The notes: generated by a model not told the origin, from the letters alone. Positions 8,654-17,927 are shown, counted from the first letter of the stretch. The stretch is DNA of 64,000 bases from Roseateles oligotrophus (GCF_025717515.1 NZ_JAJIRN010000002.1:186001-250000); one strand, 5' to 3'. A program made the numbers and translations.

Positions 8654-10128
8654 TTCACGCCCTCCAAATTGCGAGGCCAGAGCATGGCCCAGCCCGCCTT
8701 TGGACTCATGTCTTTCAGATGCCATTCGGCCGGATTGAAGGCCTTGCTGGTGGGGGCGAAGCGCGGATAGCCACTGGCATTCTCCACTTCCGAATCGATG
8801 ATCTTGCCGCGACTCTCGGCCACGTCGGAAAGCAGCTTGAAGTCGATGGGGTCACGGTCCCAGGGCCGCGCGCCTGCCGCCAGTGGCAGCTCGCGCTCAA
8901 GTTTTTGCACCGGGTAAACCTGGATGTCGTCCGGCAGATAGGGCTTGCTGGCCGGGCGGATTCGGGCCTGACTGGCCGTGTAGACGCCGGTCTGCGCGAG
9001 TGCCTTGCCGACATCGTCAACCGCCAGGTTGTCCTGCAAAAACAATTCCACATCGCCAACACCGCCGAGCGCGAACAACGGCGTGTTGGGCTTGCTGTCC
9101 GGCCCTTGGCGGTAGACATTGCCCACCAGCGTGACCCTGCCGGTTTGCGGCGCGTGACCTGCCCATTCATGCGCAACCAGGTTGTAGTGCACCGCCTTGG
9201 CGCCGGGGTTGTAGATCAGGTTGTTGACCATGGCCGCGCGCACGCCGCCCTTGAACAAGGCATTGCGCTCCTGATTCGAGGCGTAGATATTGGCGTAGAG
9301 CAGGATGCCATTGGCATTGTCGTGAATCAGGCTGCCCTTGGAATGTTCGCCCTTGTTGTGGACCGAATTGGCCAGGCCTTCATAGATCAGGTTGTAGCTG
9401 TAGGTGATCGCATGCGAGGTATTGCGCCGCCATTCGTCGGGGTTGGCGCCGTCAAAGCGCGGGCCGCCGACCGACAGATTCTCATCGGTCGCCCAGGACA
9501 GGCTGCAATGGTCGACGATGATGTGGTGGGCAGCGCCGGTGGTGGAGATGCCGTCCTGATCGCCGCCGCCCATTTTGGGCCGGCCGAACTCACCCGGCCT
9601 GAACATCAAGTGCTGGATGATCACCTGATGGGTGGCTATATTGGTTTCCGACTTGATCAGGGTGATGCCGGGCTTGGGCGCGGTCTGGCCGGCCACGGTC
9701 AAATAGGGGTGGCGAATGGTGATGTTCTTGCCGCCCATATCAATCACGCCGCCAACCTCGAAGACAACGATGCGCGGCCCCTCGGCCTCGACCGCCTCCC
9801 GGTAGGAGCCTGGCCCCGATTCGTTCAAATTGCTCACTCGGATGATGCGGCCGCCCTGCCCGCCCACCGTGCCTGCGGCCCAGCCGAGGATGTCGTAACT
9901 GGCGGGGTTGAGCTGCGCCAAGACGCGCAAGGCTCCCTGCGCTGAATCGGCTGCGGGCAACGCCAAGGTCTGACCTGCGGAAGCAGGCTTGCTGGCAGGC
10001 TCACTCAATGGCGGCGAAGCAACCGTCATCAACACGGCGGCACCAAGGCCAATACCAACGGCGAGGCTGATCAGTTTGCTGATTGGGTGTTCTTTGGCTG
10101 GCCGATTCCGGTAGGTGCTGTTCTTCAT
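8650..10128 (-). CDS. Pectate lyase, polysaccharide lyase family 1 type, membrane-anchored or secreted
   Basis: A 492-residue protein with an N-terminal hydrophobic segment (ISLAVGIGLGAAVLMTV) after a basic start, acting as signal peptide or anchor, then a Pro/Ser/Ala linker to about residue 75. The parallel beta-helix region shows the pectate-lyase C signature: GGRIIRVSNLNESGPGSYRE, FEVGGVIDMGGKNITI, HHIIVDHCSLSWATDENLS, and an array of N-rich turns (NLIYEGLANSVHNKGEHSKG). This matches the PL1 subfamily seen in Bacteroidetes and proteobacterial pectin loci. It is coupled at both ends: its ATG overlaps the kdgK stop (10125-10128) and its stop overlaps the FAH gene start. It would cleave pectate outside the cytoplasm, complementing the PL10 enzyme. 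Confidence 0.88.
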   Translation of the reverse strand: MKNSTYRNRPAKEHPISKLISLAVGIGLGAAVLMTVASPPLSEPASKPASAGQTLALPAADSAQGALRVLAQLNPASYDILGWAAGTVGGQGGRIIRVSNLNESGPGSYREAVEAEGPRIVVFEVGGVIDMGGKNITIRHPYLTVAGQTAPKPGITLIKSETNIATHQVIIQHLMFRPGEFGRPKMGGGDQDGISTTGAAHHIIVDHCSLSWATDENLSVGGPRFDGANPDEWRRNTSHAITYSYNLIYEGLANSVHNKGEHSKGSLIHDNANGILLYANIYASNQERNALFKGGVRAAMVNNLIYNPGAKAVHYNLVAHEWAGHAPQTGRVTLVGNVYRQGPDSKPNTPLFALGGVGDVELFLQDNLAVDDVGKALAQTGVYTASQARIRPASKPYLPDDIQVYPVQKLERELPLAAGARPWDRDPIDFKLLSDVAESRGKIIDSEVENASGYPRFAPTSKAFNPAEWHLKDMSPKAGWAMLWPRNLEGVK

Positions 10129-11099
10129 TGCGCAGCCGCCTGCTGTTCAGCCAACAGATCGGCCATCAACTCGGGCGCGATCAAGGCGCCGCGGTGCTGT
10201 ATCACCCGTGCCGCCAGGCGATTGCCGAAGCGGGCCGCCTCCAAGGCCGAAGCGCCCACAAGGCGGCGGCTCAGATAGCCGGCCGCAAAGGAGTCGCCGG
10301 CGGCCGTGGTGTCCACCACCTTGGGCACATGCTCGGTGGTCGCTTCCTGCCAGCCCAGCTCGATCGCGTCCGGCGCACGCACCAAGGTCGCGGCCTTGCC
10401 GCGCTTGATCACCAGCTCGGGCGGCGCCAGCGCTTGCGCGGCGGCCACGCCCGCCTCCAGGGTGGGCAGGCCGAACAGCGTTTGATGATCGTCCGCCGTC
10501 ACCAAGGCGATGCTGGCCAGCTCAAACGCCTGCAAGAAAGCGGCTTGCGCTTCGGCCACACCCTGCCACAGGCGCGGCCGGTAGTTGTTGTCGAACACGA
10601 CCATGGCGCCGCGCTCACGCATCGCTTGCATCAACATCAACAGCCGTTGGCGCCCGCCGGGCGGCAATATCGCCAGGCTGATGCCGCTCAGATAGAGCGC
10701 GTCCCAGCGATACAGGCCTTGCTCCAGCGCCGTGATGCCATCATCGAACAGGGCTTTGGCGGCACTCGTGTCGCGCCAATAGTTGAAGCGGCGCTCGCCC
10801 TGCGCATCGACTTCGATCATGTAGAGCCCCGGCATGCGGCCGTGAATGCGCCGCACCAAATCGGTCTCGATGCCGGCCGCGGCCCAGCGCTCCAGCATGC
10901 CGCTGCTCAGGCTGTCGTCGCCCAAAGCCGTGGCGTAATGGCTGCGAACACCGGCTGCGGCGCCGCAGCGCGCCAGGTAAACCGCCGTGTTGAGGGTGTC
11001 TCCGCCGTAGCTCTGCTGCATCGCGCCAAAGGCCTGGCCTTGCAACTCCAGCATGCATTCCCCCACCAGGGCCACCTGCATCGTTCTACTTGTTTTCAT
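10125..11099 (-). CDS. kdgK: 2-dehydro-3-deoxygluconokinase (PfkB family)
   Basis: A 324-residue PfkB-fold carbohydrate kinase that would phosphorylate 2-keto-3-deoxygluconate, the product of unsaturated uronate catabolism. Visible motifs are the N-terminal GECMLELQG, the glycine-rich YGGDTLNTAVYLARCG typical of KdgK, the substrate-contacting RFNYWRDTSAA, and the C-terminal PfkB signature DTTAAGDSFAAGYL with the catalytic Asp. It is first in the leftward pectinolytic operon (kdgK-PL1-FAH-SBP-PL10). No KDPG aldolase gene is adjacent, so that step must be encoded elsewhere. The AT-rich upstream region holds two palindromes that could be operators. Confidence 0.9.
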   Translation of the reverse strand: MKTSRTMQVALVGECMLELQGQAFGAMQQSYGGDTLNTAVYLARCGAAAGVRSHYATALGDDSLSSGMLERWAAAGIETDLVRRIHGRMPGLYMIEVDAQGERRFNYWRDTSAAKALFDDGITALEQGLYRWDALYLSGISLAILPPGGRQRLLMLMQAMRERGAMVVFDNNYRPRLWQGVAEAQAAFLQAFELASIALVTADDHQTLFGLPTLEAGVAAAQALAPPELVIKRGKAATLVRAPDAIELGWQEATTEHVPKVVDTTAAGDSFAAGYLSRRLVGASALEAARFGNRLAARVIQHRGALIAPELMADLLAEQQAAAQ

Positions 11100-11206
11100 C
11101 GGATATTTTATATTTTGAAACAGCGTTTCTTTATTTTATATCGATCAAATAAATATTTGGAACAGCAAACACCCTGATACGGCGAGGCAGGCTTGCTCAG
11201 GCTTGT
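11100..11206 (-). promoter_or_regulatory. Control region of the kdgK operon with two palindromes
   Basis: A strikingly AT-rich 107-base gap. It contains GAAACAGCGTTTC (11117-11129), 18 bases before the kdgK ATG, which agrees with the KdgR (IclR family) consensus core GAAACANTGTTTC at all but one position. A second palindrome, CAAATAAATATTTG (11146-11159), lies further upstream. No IclR or LacI regulator is present in the window, so the trans factor is unknown. The similarity to the enterobacterial KdgR box is by eye. Confidence 0.5.
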
Positions 11207-12646
11207 TCAGGGCAGCGTATAGGCCGTCTTCACCACCGTGTAGAACTCGGCGGCATAGCGGCCCTGCTCCCGCGAGCCGTAGCTGCTGCCCTTGCGGCCG
11301 CCAAAGGGCACGTGGTAGTCGACCCCCGCCGTGGGCAGATTGACCATCACCATGCCGGCCTGTGAATGGCGTTTGAAATGCGTGGCATGTTTGAGCGAGC
11401 GGGTGACGATGCCTGCGGCCAGGCCAAACGGCGTGTCATTGGCGAGCGCCAAAGCATGTTCGTAGTCGCGCGCGGTCTGCACACTCACCACCGGGCCAAA
11501 GACCTCCTCGCGATTGATGCGCATCTCGGGCGAGGTCTCGGTGATCAAGGCCGGGCGCAAGTAAAAGCCGGGCTGCCCTTGCTCGTTTTCGGCCAAGGCT
11601 TCGCCGCCAAAGGCCAGACTGGCCCCTTCCTGCTGCGCAATGCGGACATAGTCGAGGTCTTGATTGAGTTGCGTCTGATCGACCACCGGGCCAATGTCGA
11701 TGCCGATCTGGCGGGCGTTGCCCACCTTCAGCGCTTTCATCTTCTCGACCATGGCCGCGACGAAACGCTGCTGCAAGCCCTCGCTGACGATCACGCGGGA
11801 AGAAGCCGTGCAGCGCTGGCCGGTTGAGTAGAAGCCACTCTGCACCGCGCAATTGACCGCCACATCCAGATCGGCATCATCCAGCACGATCAACGGGTTT
11901 TTCCCGCCCATCTCGAGCTGGAACTTGGCCATGCGCGCCACACAAGCCGCTGCCACTTTTTGCCCGGTGCCGACCGAGCCGGTAAAAGTAACCGCCGAAA
12001 CACGCGCATCTTCAAGCAGCACAGTGCCCACTTCCGAGCCACGCCCCATCACGAGATTGAACACCCCTTGCGGCAGCCCGCTGCGCGATAGGATTTCGGC
12101 CAAGGCCCAGGCCGAACCCGGCACCAGATCGGCCGGCTTGAAGACCACGCAATTGCCATAGGCCAGGGCCGGGGCGATCTTCCAGGCCGGTATGGCGATA
12201 GGGAAATTCCAGGGCGTGATGATGGCGATCACGCCGAGCGCCTCGCGTGTGATCTCGACCCCAACGCCGGGCCGCACCGAGGGCAATAGCTCGCCGCCCG
12301 GGCGCAAGGCCTCGCCGGCAAAGAACTTGAAGATATGGCCGGCCCGCGTCACTTCGCCCACCGCCTCGGGCAGCGTCTTGCCTTCCTCGCGCGCCAGCAA
12401 ATCACCGATCTCAGTGCGCCGGGCGAGGATCTCGCTGCCCACGGCATCGAGGATGTCAAAGCGCTGTTGAGGCGTTGACATGCTCCAGGCCGGGAACGCC
12501 GCCTCGGCGCTAGCGACGGCAAGCCTGGCCTGAGCGGCATCGGCTTGCGCATACTCGCCCACCAAGTCACGCGTGTCCGAGGGGTTGATATTGCGCGACA
12601 CGCGTGCGCCGTCCAGCCATTCGCCGGCAATGAAATTCTTGAACAT
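11207..12646 (-). CDS. Alpha-ketoglutaric semialdehyde dehydrogenase (aldehyde dehydrogenase family)
   Basis: A 479-residue NAD(P)-dependent aldehyde dehydrogenase, the last step of the oxidative uronate pathway (2,5-dioxopentanoate to 2-oxoglutarate). Seen: ITPWNFPIAIPAWKIAPAL, the cofactor Lys in GNCVVFKPADLVPGSA, the glycine box VTFTGSVGTGQKV, the general-base motif FQLEMGGKNPLIVLDDADL, the catalytic Cys in YSTGQRCTASSRVIV, and EEVFGPVVSV. ATG 12646 gives the normal family N-terminus (MFKNFIAGEWLDG); a longer frame would run into gudD. It follows gudD by 13 bases and kdgD in the same operon, which fixes the substrate assignment better than sequence alone. Confidence 0.9.
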   Translation of the reverse strand: MFKNFIAGEWLDGARVSRNINPSDTRDLVGEYAQADAAQARLAVASAEAAFPAWSMSTPQQRFDILDAVGSEILARRTEIGDLLAREEGKTLPEAVGEVTRAGHIFKFFAGEALRPGGELLPSVRPGVGVEITREALGVIAIITPWNFPIAIPAWKIAPALAYGNCVVFKPADLVPGSAWALAEILSRSGLPQGVFNLVMGRGSEVGTVLLEDARVSAVTFTGSVGTGQKVAAACVARMAKFQLEMGGKNPLIVLDDADLDVAVNCAVQSGFYSTGQRCTASSRVIVSEGLQQRFVAAMVEKMKALKVGNARQIGIDIGPVVDQTQLNQDLDYVRIAQQEGASLAFGGEALAENEQGQPGFYLRPALITETSPEMRINREEVFGPVVSVQTARDYEHALALANDTPFGLAAGIVTRSLKHATHFKRHSQAGMVMVNLPTAGVDYHVPFGGRKGSSYGSREQGRYAAEFYTVVKTAYTLP

Positions 12647-12659
12647 GGGAATTGCCTTT

Positions 12660-13994
12660 TTATCGGTCCAGGGCGGGCCGCTTGGGATTGAAGTTCCAGC
12701 CGGGTAGCAGGTATTGCATGGCCATGCTGTCGTCGCGCGCGCCGAGGCCATGTTGAAGATAGAGCTGGTGCGCTTTCTCGACCTCGACCATATCCAGGCT
12801 CACGCCCAGACCCGGTTGTTTCGGCACTTGCACATGCCCGCCCACGATTTGCAGCGGCTGCTGGGTCAGGCGCTGGCCGTCTTGCCAGATCCAATGGGTG
12901 TCGATGGCGGTCACCCGACCGGGCGCCGCCGCCGCCACATGGGTGAACATGGCGAGCGAAACATCGAAATGATTGTTGGAATGCGAGCCCCAAGTCAGGC
13001 CCCAGTCGCGGCAGGTTTGCGCCACCCGGACCGCGCCGGCCATGGTCCAGAAATGCGGGTCGGCCAGGGGAATATCCACCGCCTGCAAGGCCAGCGCGTG
13101 GCCGAGTTGACGCCAGTCCGTGGCGACCATATTGGTGGCCGTGGGCAAGCCGGTGGCACGGCGGAATTCGGCCATCACCTCGCGGCCGGAATAGCCGTCT
13201 TCGGCGCCGCAAGGATCTTCCGCGTAGGCAAGGACCCCGCGCATATCGCGCATCAGGCGTATCGCATCCTTGAGCAGCCAGCCTCCATTCGGGTCCAGCG
13301 TGACGCGGGCCTGCGGAAAGCGCTCGTGCAGCGCGCACACTACCTCGACCTCCTGTTCGCCCCGCAGCACGCCGCCCTTGAGCTTGAAGTCGTTGAAGCC
13401 ATAACGTTCACGCGCCGCCTCGGCCAAGCGCACGAGGGCCTCGGCGTCCAATGCCTTTTCATGCCGCAGCAGCAGCCAGTTATCGCTAGCACCGGCTTCA
13501 CTGCGGTAGGGCAAATCGGTGCGCGAGCGGTCGCCGATGAAGAACAGGTAACCCAGCATTTCCACGGCGTCGCGCTGCTGACCCTCGCCTAAAAGCGCGG
13601 CCACCGGCACATTCAGATGCTGACCCAGCAAATCCAGCAGAGCCGACTCGATCGCAGTGACCGCATGGATGGTGGTGCGCAAATCAAAAGTCTGCAGGCC
13701 GCGCCCGCCGCTGTCGCGGTCGGCAAAGCACTGCTGCGCGCTCGCCATCAGGCGCTGCTGTGAGCCCAGCGGCTGGCCGACGATCAGCTCGCGCGCATCC
13801 TCCAGCGTGCGGCGAATCAACTCGCCACCCGGCACCTCACCGACGCCGGTGCGCCCGGCGCTATCGGTCAGGATCAACAAATTGCGGGTAAAGAACGGGC
13901 CATGGGCACCGCTCAAATTGAGCAGCATGCTGTCGTGGCCTGCGACCGGGATCACCCGCAGATCCATGATGACGGGGGTGGCCGACAGACTCAT
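12660..13994 (-). CDS. gudD: Glucarate dehydratase (enolase superfamily)
   Basis: A 444-residue enolase-superfamily enzyme converting D-glucarate to 5-dehydro-4-deoxy-D-glucarate. Motifs: the Lys pair in NDFKLKGGV, metal ligand strings VTLDPNGGW and [29 protein letters not shown], and the His-containing [19 protein letters not shown] followed by [11 protein letters not shown], all as in the GudD family. ATG 13994 gives the usual start (two further in-frame Met codons upstream/downstream are less likely). It sits between kdgD (54 bases upstream) and the KGSA dehydrogenase gene. Together with garD at the far end of the island it lets the cell use both glucuronate- and galacturonate-derived aldarates. 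Confidence 0.94.
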   Translation of the reverse strand: MSLSATPVIMDLRVIPVAGHDSMLLNLSGAHGPFFTRNLLILTDSAGRTGVGEVPGGELIRRTLEDARELIVGQPLGSQQRLMASAQQCFADRDSGGRGLQTFDLRTTIHAVTAIESALLDLLGQHLNVPVAALLGEGQQRDAVEMLGYLFFIGDRSRTDLPYRSEAGASDNWLLLRHEKALDAEALVRLAEAARERYGFNDFKLKGGVLRGEQEVEVVCALHERFPQARVTLDPNGGWLLKDAIRLMRDMRGVLAYAEDPCGAEDGYSGREVMAEFRRATGLPTATNMVATDWRQLGHALALQAVDIPLADPHFWTMAGAVRVAQTCRDWGLTWGSHSNNHFDVSLAMFTHVAAAAPGRVTAIDTHWIWQDGQRLTQQPLQIVGGHVQVPKQPGLGVSLDMVEVEKAHQLYLQHGLGARDDSMAMQYLLPGWNFNPKRPALDR

Positions 13995-14048
13995 TGCAAT
14001 GCTCCGGCAAGCCACGACGGGCTTGCTCTGTGGCGAACCGCTTGCACC

Positions 14049-14960
14049 TTACTGCGCGCCGAGCTTGGCGATCAGGCCGCGCAACTGCTCGACCTCGGCC
14101 GGCAGCAGGTCCGACAAAGGCGGGCGCACCGGGCCGGCGCCATGGCCGACCAGCGTCGCGCCGGCCTTGACGATGGACACCGCGTAGCCCTCGCCCTGGT
14201 TACGCAAGGCGATATAGGGCAAGAAGAAGTCGCGGATCAATTGATCGCATGTGGCGGTGTCGCCGGCGGCGTGAGCGCGATAGAAGTCCATTGCCGTTTT
14301 CGGAATGAAGTTGAACACCGCCGATGAATAGACCGGGCAACCCATCGCCTTGTAAGCCCCTGCGAACAGCTCGGCCGTTGGCAAACCGCCCAGATAGGCA
14401 AAACGCTCACCCAGGGTCTGACGGATGGCGACGAACTTCTCGATATCACCGAAGCCGTCTTTGAAACCGACCAAATTGGGACAGCGCTCGGCCAACACCA
14501 GCAAGCTGGCCGGCGTCAGGCGGCAGGCGCCGCGGTTATAGACAATCACCCCGATCTTCACGCTCTTGCAAACCGCCTCGACATGATTGATCAAGCCGGC
14601 CTGACTGCCTTCGGTCAGATAATGCGGCAATAGCAAAATGCCTTGCGCGCCCAGCGCTTCGGCTTCTTGCGCATATTTGATCGCCAGCGTCGTGCCGCCG
14701 CCGGCGCCGGCCACGATAGGCGTGCGGCCGCGGCAGGTATCCAGCGCGACCTTGATCACCTGCGCATATTCCTGCGGCTCCAGCGAGAAGAACTCACCGG
14801 TGCCGCCGGCCGCGAACAAGACCGTCGCACCATAAGGCTGCAGCCATTCCAGACGCTCGGCGTAAGGCTTGGGCGCAAAGTTCAAGGCGCTGTCAAAGTC
14901 GGTCAAAGGGAAGGACAGCAGGCCGGATTGAAGAACGGTCTTGAGATCTTGGGGCGACAT
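14049..14960 (-). CDS. kdgD: 5-dehydro-4-deoxyglucarate dehydratase
   Basis: A 303-residue DapA/NAL-family class I enzyme that dehydrates and decarboxylates 5-dehydro-4-deoxy-D-glucarate to alpha-ketoglutaric semialdehyde. Family landmarks: [14 protein letters not shown] at the N-terminus, [19 protein letters not shown], the TIM-barrel Tyr in [15 protein letters not shown], and the Schiff-base Lys in [14 protein letters not shown]. Both aldarate dehydratases encoded here (GudD, GarD) feed this step. First gene of the leftward kdgD-gudD-KGSADH operon; upstream is a 286-base region with a candidate operator. Confidence 0.95.
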   Translation of the reverse strand: MSPQDLKTVLQSGLLSFPLTDFDSALNFAPKPYAERLEWLQPYGATVLFAAGGTGEFFSLEPQEYAQVIKVALDTCRGRTPIVAGAGGGTTLAIKYAQEAEALGAQGILLLPHYLTEGSQAGLINHVEAVCKSVKIGVIVYNRGACRLTPASLLVLAERCPNLVGFKDGFGDIEKFVAIRQTLGERFAYLGGLPTAELFAGAYKAMGCPVYSSAVFNFIPKTAMDFYRAHAAGDTATCDQLIRDFFLPYIALRNQGEGYAVSIVKAGATLVGHGAGPVRPPLSDLLPAEVEQLRGLIAKLGAQ

Positions 14961-15054
14961 GAATGGGGATGCTCCTGTGGCTGCAAATTGATGGGGCGGG
15001 AGACTTCGGGCAGCGCCGACGATCGCCTGATTCGAGTACTGATCAGTGCCCTAC

Positions 15055-15072
15055 TTGTACGTCATCATACAA
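15055..15072. promoter_or_regulatory. Candidate operator upstream of kdgD
   Basis: An imperfect inverted repeat TTGTACGTCATCATACAA (arms TTGTA/TACAA, 8-base spacer) lies 95 bases upstream of kdgD in the kdgD-gntR gap (14961-15246). It shares TTGTACG with the site next to gntR at 16085, so it may be bound by the same FCD-type GntR regulator. The rest of this gap shows no other clear signal. Confidence 0.4.
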
Positions 15073-15246
15073 CTTAAGGCAATTCAGTCAACTAGAAAAT
15101 GCAGCACTCTGAGCCCTATTCCACCCAAGAATCAACCAAGACCCCAGCACAACTCAAACCAAGCCCAACTTGGGCAGCAGGCTTGTTGCCAACCCTGCCG
15201 AGCCGACCAGAACATTCGCCACCCAAATAGTCGAGCGCCGCCCGGC

Positions 15247-16017
15247 TCAGTCTGCGGCGGCCTCCTGCGCACGCCGCAAGCGCTCACGACTGTTCGACAA
15301 ATGGGTGCGCATGGCAGCCCTTGCCGCCTCCGAATCTTTGCTGGCAATCGCATTGACGATGCTCTCATGCTCGACATGCACCCGGCGCAAATAGTCACGC
15401 CTGTCTTCGCCGGCAAAGCCCGCCGTGTTGATGCGGTTGCGCGGGATCAGCATGGCCCCCAAATAAGTCATCAAATCAACGAAATGAACATTTTGCGTGG
15501 CCCGCGCGATTTCCATATGCAACTGGAAATCGGCCGCCACCGCATCGGTCATTTCCTCTATGGCCACTGCAAACGCAGCCAAACTGGCCTGCATCACCCG
15601 GAGATTCTCGTCACTGCGCCGCTGGGCCGCCAAACCGGCCGCCTCAGCCTCCAGGCCGATGCGCAATTCCAGCACCGCGATCACCTCACGCAGCGTCGCC
15701 AGCTGCTCCGGCGCGATCCGAAAGTTGGCCTGCTCACCCACACTCAACACAAAGGTGCCGATGCCGTGCCGCGTCTCCACCAAGCCCGCTGCCTGCAGCT
15801 TGGACAGCGCCTCCCGCACCACCGTGCGACTGACCCCGAACTCGGCCATGATGGCCGCCTCGGTCGGCAGCCGCTCACCCACCTTGAGCAAACCTTCACG
15901 GATGCGCAGACCAAAGGCATCAACCAAGGCCAAGGCGAGATTGCGCGGACGACGCAGAGCCCCGGCGGGAGCGATGTTGGCCAAAGCCCCAGGCGGGGCG
16001 GTCTTCGCATTCGGCAT
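15247..16017 (-). CDS. GntR family transcriptional regulator, FadR/FCD subfamily
   Basis: A 256-residue regulator. A Pro/Ala-rich leader (about 1-25) precedes the winged helix-turn-helix (GLLKVGERLPTEAAIMAEFGVSRTVVREALSKLQ split over residues about 40-85, then GLVETRHGIGTFVL), and the C-terminal half is the all-helical FCD ligand-binding domain (LREVIAVLELRIGLEAEAAGL; DFQLHMEIARATQNVHFVDL; EHESIVNAIASKDSEAARAAM with metal-ligand His). FCD regulators usually sense carboxylates. Its position between the kdgD and udh operons suggests it controls uronate catabolism, probably as a repressor relieved by a uronate or aldarate. A perfect palindrome AGGGAATTCCCT (16023-16034) just upstream of its start could allow autoregulation. 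Confidence 0.9.
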   Translation of the reverse strand: MPNAKTAPPGALANIAPAGALRRPRNLALALVDAFGLRIREGLLKVGERLPTEAAIMAEFGVSRTVVREALSKLQAAGLVETRHGIGTFVLSVGEQANFRIAPEQLATLREVIAVLELRIGLEAEAAGLAAQRRSDENLRVMQASLAAFAVAIEEMTDAVAADFQLHMEIARATQNVHFVDLMTYLGAMLIPRNRINTAGFAGEDRRDYLRRVHVEHESIVNAIASKDSEAARAAMRTHLSNSRERLRRAQEAAAD

Positions 16018-16170
16018 GTTTAAGGGAATTCCCTGTGATTAAGTTTCTTGACACCCTTGATCGGCTCAGCGAACATCGCTCAAGTTGTACGACAACTGAT
16101 GACGAAGATCATCCGTGGTCGAACTTTAGCAAATCCAGTCGGCAAATCCAAACCCAACATAGCTTTATTC
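16018..16170. promoter_or_regulatory. Divergent gntR/udh control region with FCD-type operator
   Basis: The 153-base divergent gap contains GTTGTACGACAAC (16084-16096), whose core TTGTACGACAA fits TNGTNNNACNA, the general half-site arrangement known for FadR-subfamily GntR proteins. A second perfect palindrome, AGGGAATTCCCT (16023-16034), abuts the gntR start and would overlap its ribosome-binding region. These support control of both directions by the adjacent regulator; binding itself is inference. Confidence 0.5.
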
Positions 16171-17031
16171 ATGAGTGACCACCGGACCACCGCTGCCAAC
16201 CCGCCCTGCATGCCCAATCAACGACTGCAGCGCCTGCTACTGACCGGCGCTGCCGGCACGCTGGGCCGCATGCTGCGCCCACGCCTGCAGGCCAGCTGCG
16301 AGTTGCTGCTGCTGTCGGACCGCATCAGCTGCGGCGAGATCGGGGTCCATGAGACCGAACAGATCTGCGACCTCGCCGATCGGGCGGCCATGCTGGCCTT
16401 GCTACAAGGCGTTGACGGCGTGGTTCATCTGGGCGGCGTGTCGGTAGAGAGCCCGTTCGAACAAGTGGCGGCGAGCAATCTGCACGGCGTCTTCAACTTG
16501 TATGAGGCAGCGCGCTTGAGCGGCTGCAAGCGCATCGTCTTTGCCAGCTCCAACCACTCCACCGGCTGCTATGAGCAGGGTCAGCCCCTGAGCGTCGGCG
16601 ACAAGCCGCGGCCCGATGGCTATTACGGCGTGTCCAAGCTGTTCGGCGAAAACATGGCGCAGCTGTACTGGGATCGCTACGGCATCGAGACGGTCTCTTT
16701 GCGCATAGGCACGGCCACGCCCGAGCCCGAAGACCGCCGCGCCTTGTCCACCTGGATCAGCCCGGACGATCTCGAGCGCTTGGTGCGGGCGGCGCTATTC
16801 GCGCCCAACGTGGGCTGCCTGACCGTCTACGGCGTTTCGGCCAATAGCGAGCGCTGGTGGAGCGCCGAAGGCTGGGACAGGATCGGCTACGAGCCGCAAG
16901 ACAATGCCGAGGCCTGGCGCGAGCGCGTGCAAGGCATTGACTTTGCCGCCGGCTCGCCGATGGCCCGCTTGCAGGGCGGGCGCTTCCTCGGCCTTGGGCC
17001 GTTTGAGCCACAGCCACAGCCCCAGCCATGA
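16171..17031 (+). CDS. udh: Uronate dehydrogenase (NAD-dependent, SDR extended family)
   Basis: A 286-residue Rossmann-fold oxidoreductase that oxidises D-galacturonate or D-glucuronate to the aldarolactone. Seen: the nucleotide-binding motif LLLTGAAGTLGRMLRPRL, DGVVHLGGVSVESPFE, NLHGVFNLYEAARLSGCKRIVFASSNHSTG, and the catalytic YxxxK as GYYGVSKLFGEN, followed by SLRIGTATPEPEDRRALSTWISP, all as in bacterial Udh. The start is unsure: ATG 16210 (273 residues) would match the usual family N-terminus more closely; no clear ribosome-binding site favours either. The stop overlaps the lactonase start by ATGA, so reaction order and gene order coincide. Confidence 0.92.
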   Translation: MSDHRTTAANPPCMPNQRLQRLLLTGAAGTLGRMLRPRLQASCELLLLSDRISCGEIGVHETEQICDLADRAAMLALLQGVDGVVHLGGVSVESPFEQVAASNLHGVFNLYEAARLSGCKRIVFASSNHSTGCYEQGQPLSVGDKPRPDGYYGVSKLFGENMAQLYWDRYGIETVSLRIGTATPEPEDRRALSTWISPDDLERLVRAALFAPNVGCLTVYGVSANSERWWSAEGWDRIGYEPQDNAEAWRERVQGIDFAAGSPMARLQGGRFLGLGPFEPQPQPQP

Positions 17032-17927
17032 GCCAGGCCGAGCTGTGGTGGGATGGCGGCGCGGCCTTGGCCGAGAGCCCGCTTTGGTGCGCAGAGCAGG
17101 CCTGTTTCTATTGGGTCGACATCACCGGCCAGCGCATCTGGCGTCACGATGGCTCGACCCGGCCGGCCCAAAGTTGGCAGCTGGATCAAGCGGTCGGCTG
17201 CATCGCCTTGCGGGCTGGCGGCGGCTTGGTGGCGGCATTGCAAGACGGCGTTTACGCCCTCGAACTCGGTGCAGCGGCACAGCCCCAAATGACGCTGCTG
17301 GCAGCCGCTTTGCATGGCAAAGGCTTGCGCTTCAACGATGGCCGCTGCGACCGTCAGGGGCGCTTCTGGGTCGGCAGCATGCATGAGGACCCGGCTGCAC
17401 CTGAGCGACTGCCACTCGGCCGCTTGGCCCGGCTGGCTACTCCTTCAGAAAGCACAGGCAGATGGGCGCCTGCCTTGCGGGAGGCGATGCTGGTGCCCAA
17501 CGGCCTAGCCTTCAGCCCCAGCGGCGACAAGCTCTATTTCAGCGACTCGGCTCCGGCCGTTGCGAAGGTTTGGGTCTGTGATTACGACCTGGCCAGCGGC
17601 CAAGCCGGCGAGCCGCGCGTCTTCATCGATCGCCTCATAACCGGCCGCCCAGACGGTGCAGCCGTCGACGTCGAGGGCTGCTACTGGATCTGCGCCAATG
17701 ACGGCGCCGCCGTGCTGCGCTACACACCCGCCGGGCAGCTCGACCGCCGGATTGAGCTGCCCGTCGCCAAACCCACCATGTGCGCCTTTGGCGGCGCCGA
17801 CATGGCCACCCTTCTGATCACGTCGATGCGCCCTGCCGGCGCCGGCGTTCAAGCAACTCTGGCAGGCGCTTTGTTTGCGCTGCGGCCCGGAGTGACAGGA
17901 TTGCCCGAAACGCCCTACGCGGATTGA
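17028..17927 (+). CDS. SMP-30/gluconolactonase family aldarolactonase
   Basis: A 299-residue six-bladed beta-propeller of the SMP-30/Gnl/LRE family. The start carries the metal-ligand Glu in LAESPLWCAEQACFYWVD; further on are GKGLRFNDGRCDRQGRFWVGSM (substrate/metal Asn and Asp), LVPNGLAFSPSGDKLYFSDS, the catalytic Asp region RPDGAAVDVEGCYWICANDG, and KPTMCAFGGADMATLLITSM. It would hydrolyse the galactaro- or glucaro-lactone produced by uronate dehydrogenase, with which it overlaps by 4 bases. Lactone ring preference cannot be read from the sequence. Confidence 0.9.
   Translation: MSQAELWWDGGAALAESPLWCAEQACFYWVDITGQRIWRHDGSTRPAQSWQLDQAVGCIALRAGGGLVAALQDGVYALELGAAAQPQMTLLAAALHGKGLRFNDGRCDRQGRFWVGSMHEDPAAPERLPLGRLARLATPSESTGRWAPALREAMLVPNGLAFSPSGDKLYFSDSAPAVAKVWVCDYDLASGQAGEPRVFIDRLITGRPDGAAVDVEGCYWICANDGAAVLRYTPAGQLDRRIELPVAKPTMCAFGGADMATLLITSMRPAGAGVQATLAGALFALRPGVTGLPETPYAD

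Noticed and set aside
10083-11177. 364-codon plus-strand frame opposite kdgK
   Set aside because: Antisense of a well-supported PfkB kinase; His/Arg/Gln-rich composition.
12349-13338. Alternative minus-strand frame across gudD and the KGSADH gene
   Set aside because: It is a shifted frame of gudD running into the next gene; both genes are full-length with catalytic motifs.
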